From JAHITU01 sp964486155 (GTDB taxonomy: Bacteria > Patescibacteriota > Minisyncoccia > Phycocordibacterales > UBA12079), in the NCBI GenBank assembly GCA_964486155.1, contig CAZAKQ010000008.1, positions 1 through 25,310 on the forward strand: a DNA stretch of 25,310 bases, read 5' to 3'. The position numbers and the translations under genes were made by a program. Below are positions 1-7,303 of this stretch, piece after piece (within the stretch, counting starts at the first letter, position 1; each line of letters starts with the position of its first letter). A model generated the notes under the pieces. It was not told where the DNA came from and made no database searches. It saw only the letters and a list, made by a program, of their open reading frames with translations.

Positions 1-2
1 TA

Positions 3-50
3 CAAAATCCAAAAAGTCCTAAAGCTTTCGCTTTAGGACTTAGGATTTTG
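3..50 (-). terminator. tRNA-Ala trailer hairpin / probable terminator
   Basis: A two-part inverted repeat. The inner stem pairs AAGTCCTAAAGC (14-25) with GCTTTAGGACTT (30-41) around TTTC. The outer stem pairs CAAAATCC (3-10) with GGATTTTG (43-50). It begins at the base right after the tRNA discriminator, so on the minus strand it forms the 3' trailer of the tRNA-Ala transcript. No long U-run is visible before the window edge, so it could act in 3' processing instead of, or as well as, termination. Confidence 0.6.
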
Positions 51-123
51 TGGACCTGACAGGACTTGAACCCGCTACCTCCTCAGTGCAAGTGAGGCGC
101 TCTACCAGATGAGCTACAGGCCC
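51..123 (-). tRNA. tRNA-Ala (anticodon UGC)
   Basis: The reverse complement folds as a complete cloverleaf. The acceptor strand GGGCCTG pairs with CAGGTCC, followed by discriminator A. The D arm is GCTC/GAGC, the anticodon arm is CCTCA-CTTGCAC-TGAGG with anticodon TGC, and the T loop is TTCAAGT. The third acceptor pair is G3:U70, the alanine identity determinant, which agrees with the anticodon. CCA is not encoded (CAA follows the discriminator), so a CCA-adding enzyme is needed. The gene lies at the window edge with its own promoter upstream. Confidence 0.95.
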
Positions 124-143
124 CTTGCCTATTTATCTTAATG

Positions 144-171
144 ATTATATCAAAACTTTATGATAAGTAAA
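144..171 (-). promoter_or_regulatory. Promoter of tRNA-Ala
   Basis: On the minus strand a perfect TATAAT (149-144), preceded by TGA as an extended -10 (TGn), lies about 20 nt before the tRNA 5' end. A TTTACT -35-like hexamer (171-166) sits 16 nt further upstream. The predicted start leaves a leader of about 14 nt before the mature tRNA. Confidence 0.6.
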
Positions 172-230
172 CCCTAAATACTTACCCGTACTATATTAAT
201 CTTTTATATTAATTATTTTTATATTTGATC

Positions 231-248
231 AACTCAACTCGTTGAGTT
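231..248. repeat. Small hairpin AACTCAA-ctcg-TTGAGTT
   Basis: A perfect 7-bp inverted repeat with a 4-nt loop in the 183-nt gap between tRNA-Ala and the Mur-ligase gene. The core CTCAACnnGTTGAG recurs, slightly changed, at 20602-20615. It sits upstream of the leaderless promoter at 295-300, so it could be an operator, or a weak terminator for something not visible here. The rest of the gap is AT-rich with no supported feature except the two promoters. Confidence 0.4.
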
Positions 249-294
249 ATTAAAAATATTTTAATAGATTATTTCTTTTTATCCATAATTAGAC

Positions 295-300
295 TATAAT
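295..300 (+). promoter_or_regulatory. -10 box of a leaderless promoter (Mur-ligase gene)
   Basis: A perfect TATAAT ends 6 nt before the ATG at 307, which places the transcription start at or next to the start codon. There is no Shine-Dalgarno site. The -35 region (about 272-277) is a poor match. Confidence 0.6.
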
Positions 301-306
301 TTCTTT

Positions 307-1731
307 ATGAAAAAAGCTTATTTTATAGGAATCGCTGGAGCTGGTATGAGTGCAGTAGCCAAACTTTTAAAAGACAAAGGTTGGAAGGTTTCTGGATCAG
401 ATGAAAATTGTTATCCTCCGATAAGTGATTATCTAAATGAACAAAAAATTCCATACAAAATTGGTTACAATAAAAATAATCTTCCGCAAGATGCAGATCT
501 AATAGTTTTAGGAATGAATGCTAAACTTAGAGCAGATAAAAATACCGAAGTAAAAACAGCTATCAAAAGTAATATAGAAATAAAATCATTTCCAGAAATT
601 CTTTCTGATTTAAGTAAAAATACAGAAAATATTATTGTAGCCGGCAGTTATGCTAAATCTACTTGCACAGCTATGCTGGTTCACTGTATGGAAAACGCAA
701 ACAAAAATCCAAATTATTTTATTGGAGCAGTTCCTGTACAAAACAAAATTACTTCAAAAATAAATAAAGACAAAAATAATGTTTTTATAATAGAAGGGGA
801 TGAATATCCAGCAGATAGAAAAGAAAATAAATCTAAATTTTTGTATCTTAAAACTGATAATGTTTTATTGACTGCAGCAGAACACGATCATATAAATATA
901 TTCCCTACTATTACAGAGTACTTAAAGCCTTTTAAAAAATTAATCAAAAAAATACCGAAAAATGGTTTTTTGATTTCTTGTATTGATAATCCTAATACTG
1001 AAATCCTATCAAAAAAATGTAAATCTAAAATAATTACATATGGCTTAAAAAAAGAAAAAAATCCAATATGGTTTGTTGATAATATAAAATATGGCAAAAT
1101 TTCTAGTTTTGATGTTTTCAAAAAAAATAAAAAAATTACAACTTTAAAAACAAAGTTATTAGGGAAACATAATATTCAAAATATCCTAGGAGCTACCGCT
1201 ATGCTTTTAGAAAAAAAGCTAATAACTGTAGAAGAACTAAAAAATGGAATGAAAACTTTTCAAGGAATTAAGAGGAGGCTTGAATTAAAATCAACCAAAT
1301 CGAAAATACCTGTTTATGAAGGGTTTGGTTCTTCCTATGATAAAGCTAGATCCGCTATAGAAGCAATGAAAATTCATTTTCCTGAAAAAAAATTAATCAT
1401 AGTTTTTGAACCTCATGCTTTTAGTTGGAGAAATAAAGAAAAATTATATTGGTATAATGATGTATTTAAAGATTGTGAAAAAGTTTTTATCTGCTCTCCT
1501 CCTACCCAAGGAGCGGACACGCATAGTCAATTAACTTTAAATGAAATTATTGATAAAATAAAAACTTCAGGAACAAAAGTTGAAGAAATTAGCAATCATA
1601 ATGGAAAAAATAAATTAGAAAAATATTTGAAATTAAATCATTCTATACTTTTGCTTAGTTCTGGAAACTTAGATAATTTAGTAAAACCTATTATAAATTT
1701 AGTTGAAACAAAATTTAATAAGAAACATTAA
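307..1731 (+). CDS. Mur ligase family protein, Mpl/MurC-like, with altered signature motifs
   Basis: A 474-aa protein with the three-domain Mur ligase layout, closest in feel to Mpl (which reattaches recycled murein tripeptide to UDP-MurNAc) or MurC (which adds L-Ala). The N-terminal Rossmann motif is GIAGAGMSAVA (8-18). The ATP loop is GSYAKST at 113-119, where MurC/Mpl normally have GTHGKT(T/S). EGDEYPAD (163-170) and EHDHINIF (192-199) match the Mpl EADEYD and E-x-DHxDIF blocks. LGKHNIQNILGA and GIKRRLE follow. In the C-terminal domain the usual DDFAHHP motif reads EGFGSSYDK. The fold is clear, but the changed P-loop histidine region and the missing FxHxP suggest a different substrate. The gene is leaderless and 2 nt upstream of an ATE-like aminoacyltransferase, so the two probably act in one pathway. 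A cell-wall or peptide-conjugate role is inference. Confidence 0.8.
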   Translation: MKKAYFIGIAGAGMSAVAKLLKDKGWKVSGSDENCYPPISDYLNEQKIPYKIGYNKNNLPQDADLIVLGMNAKLRADKNTEVKTAIKSNIEIKSFPEILSDLSKNTENIIVAGSYAKSTCTAMLVHCMENANKNPNYFIGAVPVQNKITSKINKDKNNVFIIEGDEYPADRKENKSKFLYLKTDNVLLTAAEHDHINIFPTITEYLKPFKKLIKKIPKNGFLISCIDNPNTEILSKKCKSKIITYGLKKEKNPIWFVDNIKYGKISSFDVFKKNKKITTLKTKLLGKHNIQNILGATAMLLEKKLITVEELKNGMKTFQGIKRRLELKSTKSKIPVYEGFGSSYDKARSAIEAMKIHFPEKKLIIVFEPHAFSWRNKEKLYWYNDVFKDCEKVFICSPPTQGADTHSQLTLNEIIDKIKTSGTKVEEISNHNGKNKLEKYLKLNHSILLLSSGNLDNLVKPIINLVETKFNKKH

Positions 1732-1733
1732 TT

Positions 1734-2480
1734 ATGAAAAAATTTAAAAGCGAGTTTGTCCATTCTTATAGTAATTATTCTTTCGGATATTGTAATTATG
1801 CTCTCAAAGAAAAAAATGACTTATTACATAGTATTTATAACCAAGGGTATTTACCTTATTCCGGAATTGATAAAATAAAAAATACTTTATATATGGCAAG
1901 GAGTGCTCGTGTAGATCTGAAAAAATTAAAATTAAATAGCGAAAATAGAAGAATTTTAAAAAAATTTGATAATCAGTTTGAAAGAAAAGAAATACCCTTA
2001 AAAGAATTTGATACCCAAAATAAAAAATTCATAAAATTTTGTTTAAATTATTTTAAAAAAAGACACGGGGAGAAGATAATGCCTAAAAATCGTTTAGAAA
2101 CAATCTTAGAAGCAAATTTTATTACAGATATTGTTGTATATAAAAATAACATTAATGAAGTTATTGCTTATGTCTTTGAGGTAAATGACGAAGAAATGAG
2201 TCATTTTTGGTTTTCTTTTTTTGATTTAGATTATGCTTATAAATCATTAGGAATGTGGTTAATGATTGATATAGCAAGAAAATCCAAAAATGAAAACAAA
2301 AAATATTTTTATGTTGGAACTGTTTATGGAGAAAAAGCTTTATATAAAACTAATTTTGATTTTTTGGAATATTGGAATGGAAATAAATGGATAAATGATA
2401 AAAAGAAATTAAAACAAAAAAGCAGAAAAGACTTTCAAAAAGAATGCAAAGGAATAGATGAGTGGAAAGAAGAAGCTTAA
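1734..2480 (+). CDS. ATE/Bpt-like aminoacyl-tRNA-protein transferase (GNAT fold)
   Basis: A 248-aa protein resembling arginyl/leucyl-tRNA-protein transferases (ATE1/Bpt). The N-terminal third has a GYLPYSG...LYMARSARVDL...RRILKKF pattern that aligns with the ATE N-domain. The C-terminal half has SHFWFSFFDLDYAYKSLGMW, matching the ATE block S-V-Y-F-F-Y-D-P-D-x-x-x-L-S-L-G, then YFYVGTVYGEKALYKTNF, matching the Y-Y-L-G-Y-Y-I...M-x-Y-K block. The N-domain cysteines that bind metal or an Fe-S cluster in many ATEs are absent; only isolated cysteines remain. The family moves an amino acid from aminoacyl-tRNA onto an acceptor amine. The start lies 2 nt after the stop of the Mur-ligase gene, so they are almost certainly cotranscribed. 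The acceptor may be a small peptide or peptidoglycan precursor rather than a protein N-terminus (inference). Confidence 0.65.
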   Translation: MKKFKSEFVHSYSNYSFGYCNYALKEKNDLLHSIYNQGYLPYSGIDKIKNTLYMARSARVDLKKLKLNSENRRILKKFDNQFERKEIPLKEFDTQNKKFIKFCLNYFKKRHGEKIMPKNRLETILEANFITDIVVYKNNINEVIAYVFEVNDEEMSHFWFSFFDLDYAYKSLGMWLMIDIARKSKNENKKYFYVGTVYGEKALYKTNFDFLEYWNGNKWINDKKKLKQKSRKDFQKECKGIDEWKEEA

Positions 2481-2486
2481 TTTTAT

Positions 2487-2969
2487 TTAAAAACTAAAAT
2501 TTTTAGATTCAAAATAAGCTCCTACAAAATGAGTAATGGATACAACTATTATAGCTATTAATAAATGTTCTAAAATTACATAAATAGGATTTTGTTTTTG
2601 AGAACGAGCAATATAATAACTAAATAGAGCTATCAAACACAATCCCCAAATAATAGAAATTATTATTGCCATTGATAATTCAAATAACAAAATAGGGATT
2701 AAAAAAGTTAAAGAGAAAATGAATTTTGAACCAAAAGTAGCTAAAGTAGCTTCCCAAACAGATTTATGACCATTTCCATTATCAGATTCTTCAGAAACAT
2801 GAATTCCAAAAGCATCTGATAACGCATCAGAAATCGCAATAATTATAATTCCGCTAATTACGACAGCCTGTGACTGAGTGCTGGCACTCAACCCTACAAT
2901 TAAACCAAGAGTTGTAATTACTCCTGAAGTTAAGCCAAAACTTAACCCTTTTTTTATAGATAATTTCAT
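2487..2969 (-). CDS. VIT1/CCC1-family-like integral membrane protein
   Basis: A 160-aa hydrophobic protein with about five membrane segments. The N-terminus GLSFGLTSGVITTLGLIVGL resembles the G-x-x-D/S-G-V-V-T-T-x-G-L-V-x-G-L helix of VIT1/CCC1 iron/manganese transporters. The next segment ISDALSDAFGIHVSEES corresponds to the region after helix 2. At 160 aa it is shorter than typical VIT1 proteins (about 230 aa) and lacks a recognisable metal-binding domain, so metal transport is only suggested. It converges on the ATE-like gene with 6 nt between the stops and no terminator hairpin there. Confidence 0.6.
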   Translation of the reverse strand: MKLSIKKGLSFGLTSGVITTLGLIVGLSASTQSQAVVISGIIIIAISDALSDAFGIHVSEESDNGNGHKSVWEATLATFGSKFIFSLTFLIPILLFELSMAIIISIIWGLCLIALFSYYIARSQKQNPIYVILEHLLIAIIVVSITHFVGAYFESKNFSF

Positions 2970-3015
2970 TTTTTATTTTTTTAGACTTACCTTTGTTAGT
3001 AAACAATCTCTCTTG

Positions 3016-3045
3016 TTGAGGAAATTAAGAAATACTTGTTATAAT
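3016..3045 (+). promoter_or_regulatory. Leaderless promoter of the methyltransferase gene
   Basis: TTGAGG (3016-3021), an 18-nt spacer, then a perfect TATAAT (3040-3045), which ends 6 nt before the ATG at 3052. No Shine-Dalgarno site fits between them. Confidence 0.65.
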
Positions 3046-3051
3046 TAAAAC

Positions 3052-3732
3052 ATGAAAAATAAAAAAATACCATATGATTGTCTTGCTAAAAAATATAATA
3101 GCTTATGGCTTCCTGACAATTATTTAGTAAAAGAATATAAAAAAATATTAAAAAAAATTAAGTCTCCACAAAATACATTAGATTATGGTTGTGGAACCGG
3201 CTCTTTCTCAAAAAAGTTAAATTTACCTGGAGAAATTATAGGGGTTGATATTAGCAAGGAGATGTTAAAAAAATATTGTTTAAAATTTCCTGAAAAAACT
3301 TATATTTTAGGAGATATGAGAAAGGTTAAATTAAAACAATCTTTTGATTTAATAATATGTACAGATGACACAGTTAATCATTTACTTAAAGATTCTCAAT
3401 GGATTCAATTTTTAAAAAATGTAAAAGAACATCTTGCACCTAATGGTTATTTTTTATTTGATGCTCATACTCTTAAAAAAATGGAATTACTAAAACAAAG
3501 ATCTCCTTTCAAAATAAAAAACTCTCTAATTGAAATTAAAAAAATTGGAGAAAGACAATATTCGTGGCTAATCAAATCGGATAATAATTTAATTGAAGTT
3601 AGCCAATATATTCCAAGTAACGAAAAAATACTTAGACTTACTCAAGCTGTTTTTTCTAAAGTAGAAGACAAACCTATTTTTGATGAAGAAAGTAAATTAA
3701 ACAAAGGGAGAATTATTTACATTTGTTCTTGA
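3052..3732 (+). CDS. Class I SAM-dependent methyltransferase
   Basis: A 226-aa protein with a Rossmann-type methyltransferase core. Motif I is LDYGCGTGSF (about 43-52), the acidic ribose-binding end of strand 2 is GVDIS, ILGDMRKVKL is the motif II/III region, and FDLIICTDDTVNHL is motif IV. After these comes a C-terminal half that does not reveal the substrate. Proteins of this layout methylate small molecules, lipids or RNA, and nothing here selects among them. Transcription is leaderless. Its last 16 nt overlap the 3' end of the convergent symporter gene, so the two coding regions share DNA on opposite strands. Confidence 0.8.
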   Translation: MKNKKIPYDCLAKKYNSLWLPDNYLVKEYKKILKKIKSPQNTLDYGCGTGSFSKKLNLPGEIIGVDISKEMLKKYCLKFPEKTYILGDMRKVKLKQSFDLIICTDDTVNHLLKDSQWIQFLKNVKEHLAPNGYFLFDAHTLKKMELLKQRSPFKIKNSLIEIKKIGERQYSWLIKSDNNLIEVSQYIPSNEKILRLTQAVFSKVEDKPIFDEESKLNKGRIIYICS

Positions 3733-5045
3733 ATTTTTTCTTTAAAAAATATTTGACCTAAAATCAATAAAACAAAAGATACTGGTAAAGTTAAAGCTGC
3801 TGTATCTGGACTAAATTTACCAATAACAAACAATATTAATAAAGTCGCAATACCACCCAACATACTAATATTAACAGCATTACTTTTTAATTTCCAAAAG
3901 AAAGATCCAAAAACAGCTGGAGATAAAGACATAATTAAACTTATAACCCCAAATAGAATAACTAAAATATCGCTAACAAAAATTGCAATTAGCATTGCTA
4001 ATAAGATTAAAGTAAAAAAACTCGTTCTCATTATTTTTTTAACTCCCCATTTCTTAATTAATTTTTCTGGAAGAAAATTTTTTAAAATAATTGATGAAAG
4101 TAGAAAAGATTCAGTATCAATCGTAGACATAATAATAGATAAAATCAATATTATACTAAATCCTAAAAAGGCTTCTGGAACTAAATTAAAAACACCTAAA
4201 TAAAGAGCTGAATCTGGATTAGCACTGGGAAAACTATTAAAAGCAGAAATTCCAATTAAAGTAACGGCGAAACCAAACAAAACAAACAAAACAGCAGTAA
4301 GATATGATGATTTTTTTGCTACTCTTGAATTTTTAGCAGAAAAAACTCTTTGCCATAAATCAGCAGAAGCTAACACAGTAGCCATTCCCATAATTAAGAA
4401 AATAATTATAGAAAATATATCAAGTGAAAATAAGTTTAATTGACTTAAAGAAAAATTTTCAAAAGGAATAACAAAAACTATCGCTATTAAAATCAAAATC
4501 ATTAATAGTGATTGAAACATATCAGTAGAAATTACAGCCTTATAGCCTCCCAAAAATAAATAAACTAAAACAACAAGACCAGTAATTAATATTACACTAA
4601 CATAGGACATATTTAAATAAAGACCTAGAAGATTACCTATTATTATAAATTGTCCTGTTAATATTGAAAAAAACCCTGTAAATATTATTATAGAAGCAAT
4701 CAATCCTGTTTTTTTGTTCCATTTAGATTTAAAATAATCTCCTATAGTTACTAAATTATCTTTTTTATTTACATATTTTACACGAGAAGAAGAAAATCCT
4801 ACAATAAGCATTCCTACCGCAACTCCTATCCAAAGCCACATAGAAACTATTCCTAAAGTAAAAGCTAAAGTCGCTTGGCTAGCCAAAGTCAAACCACCTA
4901 AAACAGCAAACATAGAGGCTGTAGTTCTTAAAACTCCAACCTGTCTATTCGCAATAACAAACTCATCTTCAGTTTCCTTTCTTCCTGACCACCAACCAAT
5001 AAAGAAAACTAACAAAATATAAATCCCTATTAAAAATATATTCAT
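3717..5045 (-). CDS. Sodium:solute symporter (SSS family)
   Basis: A 442-aa integral membrane protein with about 12-13 hydrophobic helices. Family signatures include the N-terminal IGWWSGRKETEDEFVIANRQ (SSS proteins have a G-R..x..D-F-x-x-A-G-R-x), the glycine-rich FLGGYKAVISTDMFQS, the ADLWQRVFSAKN block and MSTIDTESFLLSS. The family couples Na+ entry to uptake of sugars, amino acids, proline or pantothenate; the substrate cannot be read from sequence. It lies 23 nt downstream of the D-Ala-D-Ala ligase gene on the same strand, so probably one transcript driven from the promoter at 6033. No terminator hairpin separates it from the convergent methyltransferase. Confidence 0.85.
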   Translation of the reverse strand: MNIFLIGIYILLVFFIGWWSGRKETEDEFVIANRQVGVLRTTASMFAVLGGLTLASQATLAFTLGIVSMWLWIGVAVGMLIVGFSSSRVKYVNKKDNLVTIGDYFKSKWNKKTGLIASIIIFTGFFSILTGQFIIIGNLLGLYLNMSYVSVILITGLVVLVYLFLGGYKAVISTDMFQSLLMILILIAIVFVIPFENFSLSQLNLFSLDIFSIIIFLIMGMATVLASADLWQRVFSAKNSRVAKKSSYLTAVLFVLFGFAVTLIGISAFNSFPSANPDSALYLGVFNLVPEAFLGFSIILILSIIMSTIDTESFLLSSIILKNFLPEKLIKKWGVKKIMRTSFFTLILLAMLIAIFVSDILVILFGVISLIMSLSPAVFGSFFWKLKSNAVNISMLGGIATLLILFVIGKFSPDTAALTLPVSFVLLILGQIFFKEKIQEQM

Positions 5046-5068
5046 ACAAAATCTAAATTAATTATTAA

Positions 5069-6025
5069 TTATTTACTAATTTCTATCAAATGTTCTACAA
5101 ATTCTTCCAAACTACTCCCAATTGCTTTCAAAGATTTTGGAAAAAGAGATTCTTGGGTTAATCCTGGTAGTGAATTTGTTTCTAAAATATAAATCCCTCG
5201 CTTAGGATGAATTATAAAATCTGAACGAGAATAATGTCGCAAGCCCAAAACTTGATGAGCTTTCTTTGCTAATTTTTGTAATTCTAATTTTTCCGCCTCA
5301 GAAAAATTCCCTGGACAAATTTCTGTAGTACCTCCTCCATACTTTGCTTCATAATCAAAAAATCCTGACTCTGATTCTGGAATTATTTCTACTGGTAATA
5401 ATGTATAAATTTCTTCATTTCTAAATTTATCAAGCACTCCACAAGTGGCTTCTTTTCCTTCAATAAATTCTTCTATCATAACTTTATCAGCACACTCAAA
5501 AGCTTTTTGTAGAGCTTCATCTAATTCTATCCCTGTCTGAGCGACACTAATCCCAACCGAAGAACCTAAACCAACCGGTTTAATAACTGCTGGCATTGGA
5601 AAAGTTTTAAAAATTTTAGAAAGATTATAATCATCTTTATTTACTTCTATATGAATTGGAGTTTTTATACCAACCTTTTGATATTCTTTTTTTGCTAAAG
5701 CTTTGTTCATCGCTAAAGCCGAAGAAATATTTCCTGATCCTGTATAATCTACTCCAAAAGTATCTAATAACTTTTGTAATTTTCCATCTTCTCCAAATTC
5801 TCCATGTAAAGCATTGAAAACTAAATATGATTTTTTAAGAATTTCAGCAGGAGTTTTTTCTACTCCATTTAAAAACCAACTACCATCTTTTGCTATAGCT
5901 ACATCAGAAATATCATATTTTTCATCTGATAAAGCTTTTAAGATACTCCCACCAGTTTTCAAAGAAACCTCATATTCTGAACTTGGTCCACCTCTTAAGA
6001 CTGTAATTTTTTTACGAGTTTGCAT
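5069..6025 (-). CDS. ddl: D-alanine--D-alanine ligase
   Basis: A 318-aa ATP-grasp enzyme that makes the D-Ala-D-Ala dipeptide for peptidoglycan in the cytoplasm. The whole signature series is present in order: LRGGPSSEYEVSL at the N-terminus, NALHGEFGEDG, KPVGLGSSVGI, PVEI with FFDYEAKY, TEICPG, YSRSDFI, and ETNSLPGLT near the C-terminus. Length matches DdlA/DdlB-type enzymes. The start is supported by a TATAAT box 7 nt upstream; the mRNA is probably leaderless. It is the first gene of a likely two-gene unit with the SSS symporter and shows that the organism makes its own cell wall. Confidence 0.95.
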   Translation of the reverse strand: MQTRKKITVLRGGPSSEYEVSLKTGGSILKALSDEKYDISDVAIAKDGSWFLNGVEKTPAEILKKSYLVFNALHGEFGEDGKLQKLLDTFGVDYTGSGNISSALAMNKALAKKEYQKVGIKTPIHIEVNKDDYNLSKIFKTFPMPAVIKPVGLGSSVGISVAQTGIELDEALQKAFECADKVMIEEFIEGKEATCGVLDKFRNEEIYTLLPVEIIPESESGFFDYEAKYGGGTTEICPGNFSEAEKLELQKLAKKAHQVLGLRHYSRSDFIIHPKRGIYILETNSLPGLTQESLFPKSLKAIGSSLEEFVEHLIEISK

Positions 6026-6032
6026 TGATTAA

Positions 6033-6038
6033 ATTATA
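6033..6038 (-). promoter_or_regulatory. -10 box of a leaderless promoter (ddl)
   Basis: Minus-strand TATAAT ends 7 nt before the ddl ATG at 6025. The -35 region is not clear. Confidence 0.55.
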
Positions 6039-6047
6039 GCATAATTT

Positions 6048-6073
6048 AAGTATTATGTAGTAAGTATTATGTA
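6048..6073. repeat. Tandem 12-nt repeat AAGTATTATGTA
   Basis: AAGTATTATGTA at 6048-6059 and again at 6062-6073, a 14-nt period, followed by a partial TTATG. It lies upstream of ddl. No function can be assigned. Confidence 0.6.
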
Positions 6074-6079
6074 TTATGG

Positions 6080-6113
6080 CTACCTATCCCTGCGCGCCGG
6101 CAGGCGTGAGTAG
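6080..6113. repeat. Degenerate copy of the CTGCC/GGCAG palindrome family
   Basis: CTAC (6080-6083) and GTAG (6110-6113) flank a GC-rich core CTGCGCGCCGGCAG (6090-6103). This is a variant of the palindrome that is perfect at 7359-7378. Its GC content stands far above its surroundings. Confidence 0.45.
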
Positions 6114-6159
6114 ACAGAGATAACGAATTTTAACTTTAGCCAAAATCCGCTTCATTAAT

Positions 6160-6188
6160 TTGACAAAATCAATATACAAGTTTATAAT
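6160..6188 (+). promoter_or_regulatory. Full-consensus sigma-70 promoter for the 72-aa gene
   Basis: TTGACA (6160-6165), a 17-nt spacer and TATAAT (6183-6188), matching the vegetative consensus at all 12 positions. This is the best promoter in the window. The predicted start near 6195 gives a leader of about 37 nt to the ATG at 6232. Confidence 0.8.
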
Positions 6189-6231
6189 AACAAATAGAAT
6201 TGAACTTAATTTAATTAAAAAGGGGGTTTGA

Positions 6232-6450
6232 ATGAAAAAAGAATCTTTTGTAAAAACTGGAAGTATTTTTACAGGACTCTTAGGTGATTACCTAAGCACT
6301 ACTTTATATGATAACACCTGTTTAGAATTTACAAAACAGTCAGATAGAGATGCTTATTTTTTCTGGCTGGGGAGAAGAAATCTCCAGGATTCCGAAAAAA
6401 ACAGAAGAATCTTTTTTGGCATTGGCAACAGAGTTGTTATGCTTAATTAA
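6232..6450 (+). CDS. Orphan 72-aa protein, probably highly expressed
   Basis: I do not recognise this protein. It is real by context: a perfect promoter, a strong Shine-Dalgarno site (AAAGGGGGT at 6218-6226, 5 nt before the ATG), an ATG start, and an intrinsic terminator just after the stop. The product is mixed polar and aromatic, with one cysteine, a short hydrophobic stretch near residues 11-17 (GSIFTGLLGD) and a basic middle (GRRNLQDSEKNRR). There is no signal peptide or clear membrane helix. It stands alone on the plus strand between minus-strand ddl and trmD. The alternative is a structured regulatory RNA with a chance reading frame, but the Shine-Dalgarno site and start argue for translation. 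Confidence 0.65.
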   Translation: MKKESFVKTGSIFTGLLGDYLSTTLYDNTCLEFTKQSDRDAYFFWLGRRNLQDSEKNRRIFFGIGNRVVMLN

Positions 6451-6463
6451 AGACTCTCTTTTT

Positions 6464-6502
6464 AAAAAAGGTCTAGTCGATTAATCTCGGCAGACCTTTT
6501 TT
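6464..6502. terminator. Bidirectional intrinsic terminator
   Basis: AAAAAAGGTCT (6464-6474) pairs with AGACCTTTTTT (6492-6502) around a 17-nt loop. The A-run and T-run on opposite arms let it serve the plus-strand 72-aa gene and minus-strand trmD, whose stop codon lies in the T-run. Confidence 0.8.
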
Positions 6503-7142
6503 ATTTTAGTCTTTTTTTATTTCTCCATTTATCAATTTCAGCATGATTTCCAGATAATAAAACTTTTGGTACTTTGTAATTTTTCTTTTTGTATTTTATA
6601 ACTTCAGGACGAGTATAAACTTCTGAACTTGAAATCCTATTCTCTTCTAATGATTCTTCTTTTCCTAATACTCCTTTAATTTGCCGAGAAATAACATCAA
6701 TCAAAACCATAGCTGGTAAAGCACCTCCCGTCAAAACATAATCTCCAATTGAAATTTCTTGCATTTTAAATATTTTTTTTACCCGAACGTCTATCCCCTC
6801 ATAATTTCCACACACAATCACAAGATTTTTGGTTTTTTTAGAATATTGTTTAGCTAATTTATTATCAAATTTTTTCCCACTAGGTGACAAAAATAAAATT
6901 TTTACATTGGATTTCTTTCCTACTGCTTTAGCAATAGCTTTTATAACTGGTTCTGCTTTCATTACCATTCCTGGACCACCTCCGTATGGTTTAAAATCTA
7001 CTCGTCCTGTCTTAACAAAATCTTTAGGATTATAAAATTTAACTTTTATTTTCTTATCTTTAATAGCCCGTGCCAAAATAGACTCATTTAAATATGAGTC
7101 AAAAGATTTTGGGAAAATTGTTATAATATGGAATGTTAACAT
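6501..7142 (-). CDS. trmD: tRNA (guanine-N1-)-methyltransferase
   Basis: A SPOUT-class enzyme that makes m1G37 in tRNAs and prevents +1 frameshifting. From the chosen ATG at 7142 (MLTFHIITIFPKSF) it is 213 aa. An upstream ATG at 7166 would add eight residues that do not look like TrmD. Family blocks are KPYGGGPGMVMKAEPV (substrate binding), LSPSGKKF, the knot-forming VIVCGNYEGIDVR and SIGDYVLTGGALPAMVLIDV, then PEVLLSGNHAEIDKWR near the C-terminus (here KVLLSGNHAEIDKWR). The C-terminus ends soon after that block, so it is slightly short. The upstream gene on the same strand is khpA, as in the khpA-rimM-trmD order of many bacteria, but rimM, rpsP and rplS are absent and a terminator lies between them. 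No Shine-Dalgarno site is visible. Confidence 0.93.
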   Translation of the reverse strand: MLTFHIITIFPKSFDSYLNESILARAIKDKKIKVKFYNPKDFVKTGRVDFKPYGGGPGMVMKAEPVIKAIAKAVGKKSNVKILFLSPSGKKFDNKLAKQYSKKTKNLVIVCGNYEGIDVRVKKIFKMQEISIGDYVLTGGALPAMVLIDVISRQIKGVLGKEESLEENRISSSEVYTRPEVIKYKKKNYKVPKVLLSGNHAEIDKWRNKKRLK

Positions 7143-7186
7143 ATAAACATTAAAACATAAAAACACAAGAACACAAGAACAAACGA

Positions 7187-7203
7187 ATTTTGCAGAGCAA
7201 AAT
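7187..7203. repeat. Inverted repeat ATTTTGC-aga-GCAAAAT upstream of trmD
   Basis: A perfect 7-bp stem with a 3-nt loop in the trmD leader region. The stretch 7143-7186 beside it is low complexity (ACAAGAAC is repeated at 7165-7180). The core ACAGAGCAAA/GCAGAGCAAA resembles the centre of the element at 7793-7895, so it may be a degenerate relative. Confidence 0.4.
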
Positions 7204-7242
7204 CCAGCAAAATCCGTTGCATAATACTAAATATTAAAAAAT

Positions 7243-7290
7243 TAAAAATAAAAAAGCGACGGGCTAAAGCCCGTCGCTTTTTTATTTTTA
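7243..7290. terminator. Bidirectional terminator between khpA and trmD
   Basis: A perfect 22-bp stem: 7243-7264 pairs with 7269-7290 around TAAA. The GC-rich part is GCGACGGGC/GCCCGTCGC, flanked by A- and T-runs on both sides. It should end khpA transcripts before trmD and work in either direction. Confidence 0.85.
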
Positions 7291-7303
7291 ACTCTAAATA
7301 TTA

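Noticed and set aside
888..1121. Open reading frames opposite or inside conserved genes, for example minus strand 888-1121, plus strand 13694-13957 region and plus strand 18328-18510.
   Set aside because: They overlap well-supported genes, have no ribosome binding sites and show no domain character.
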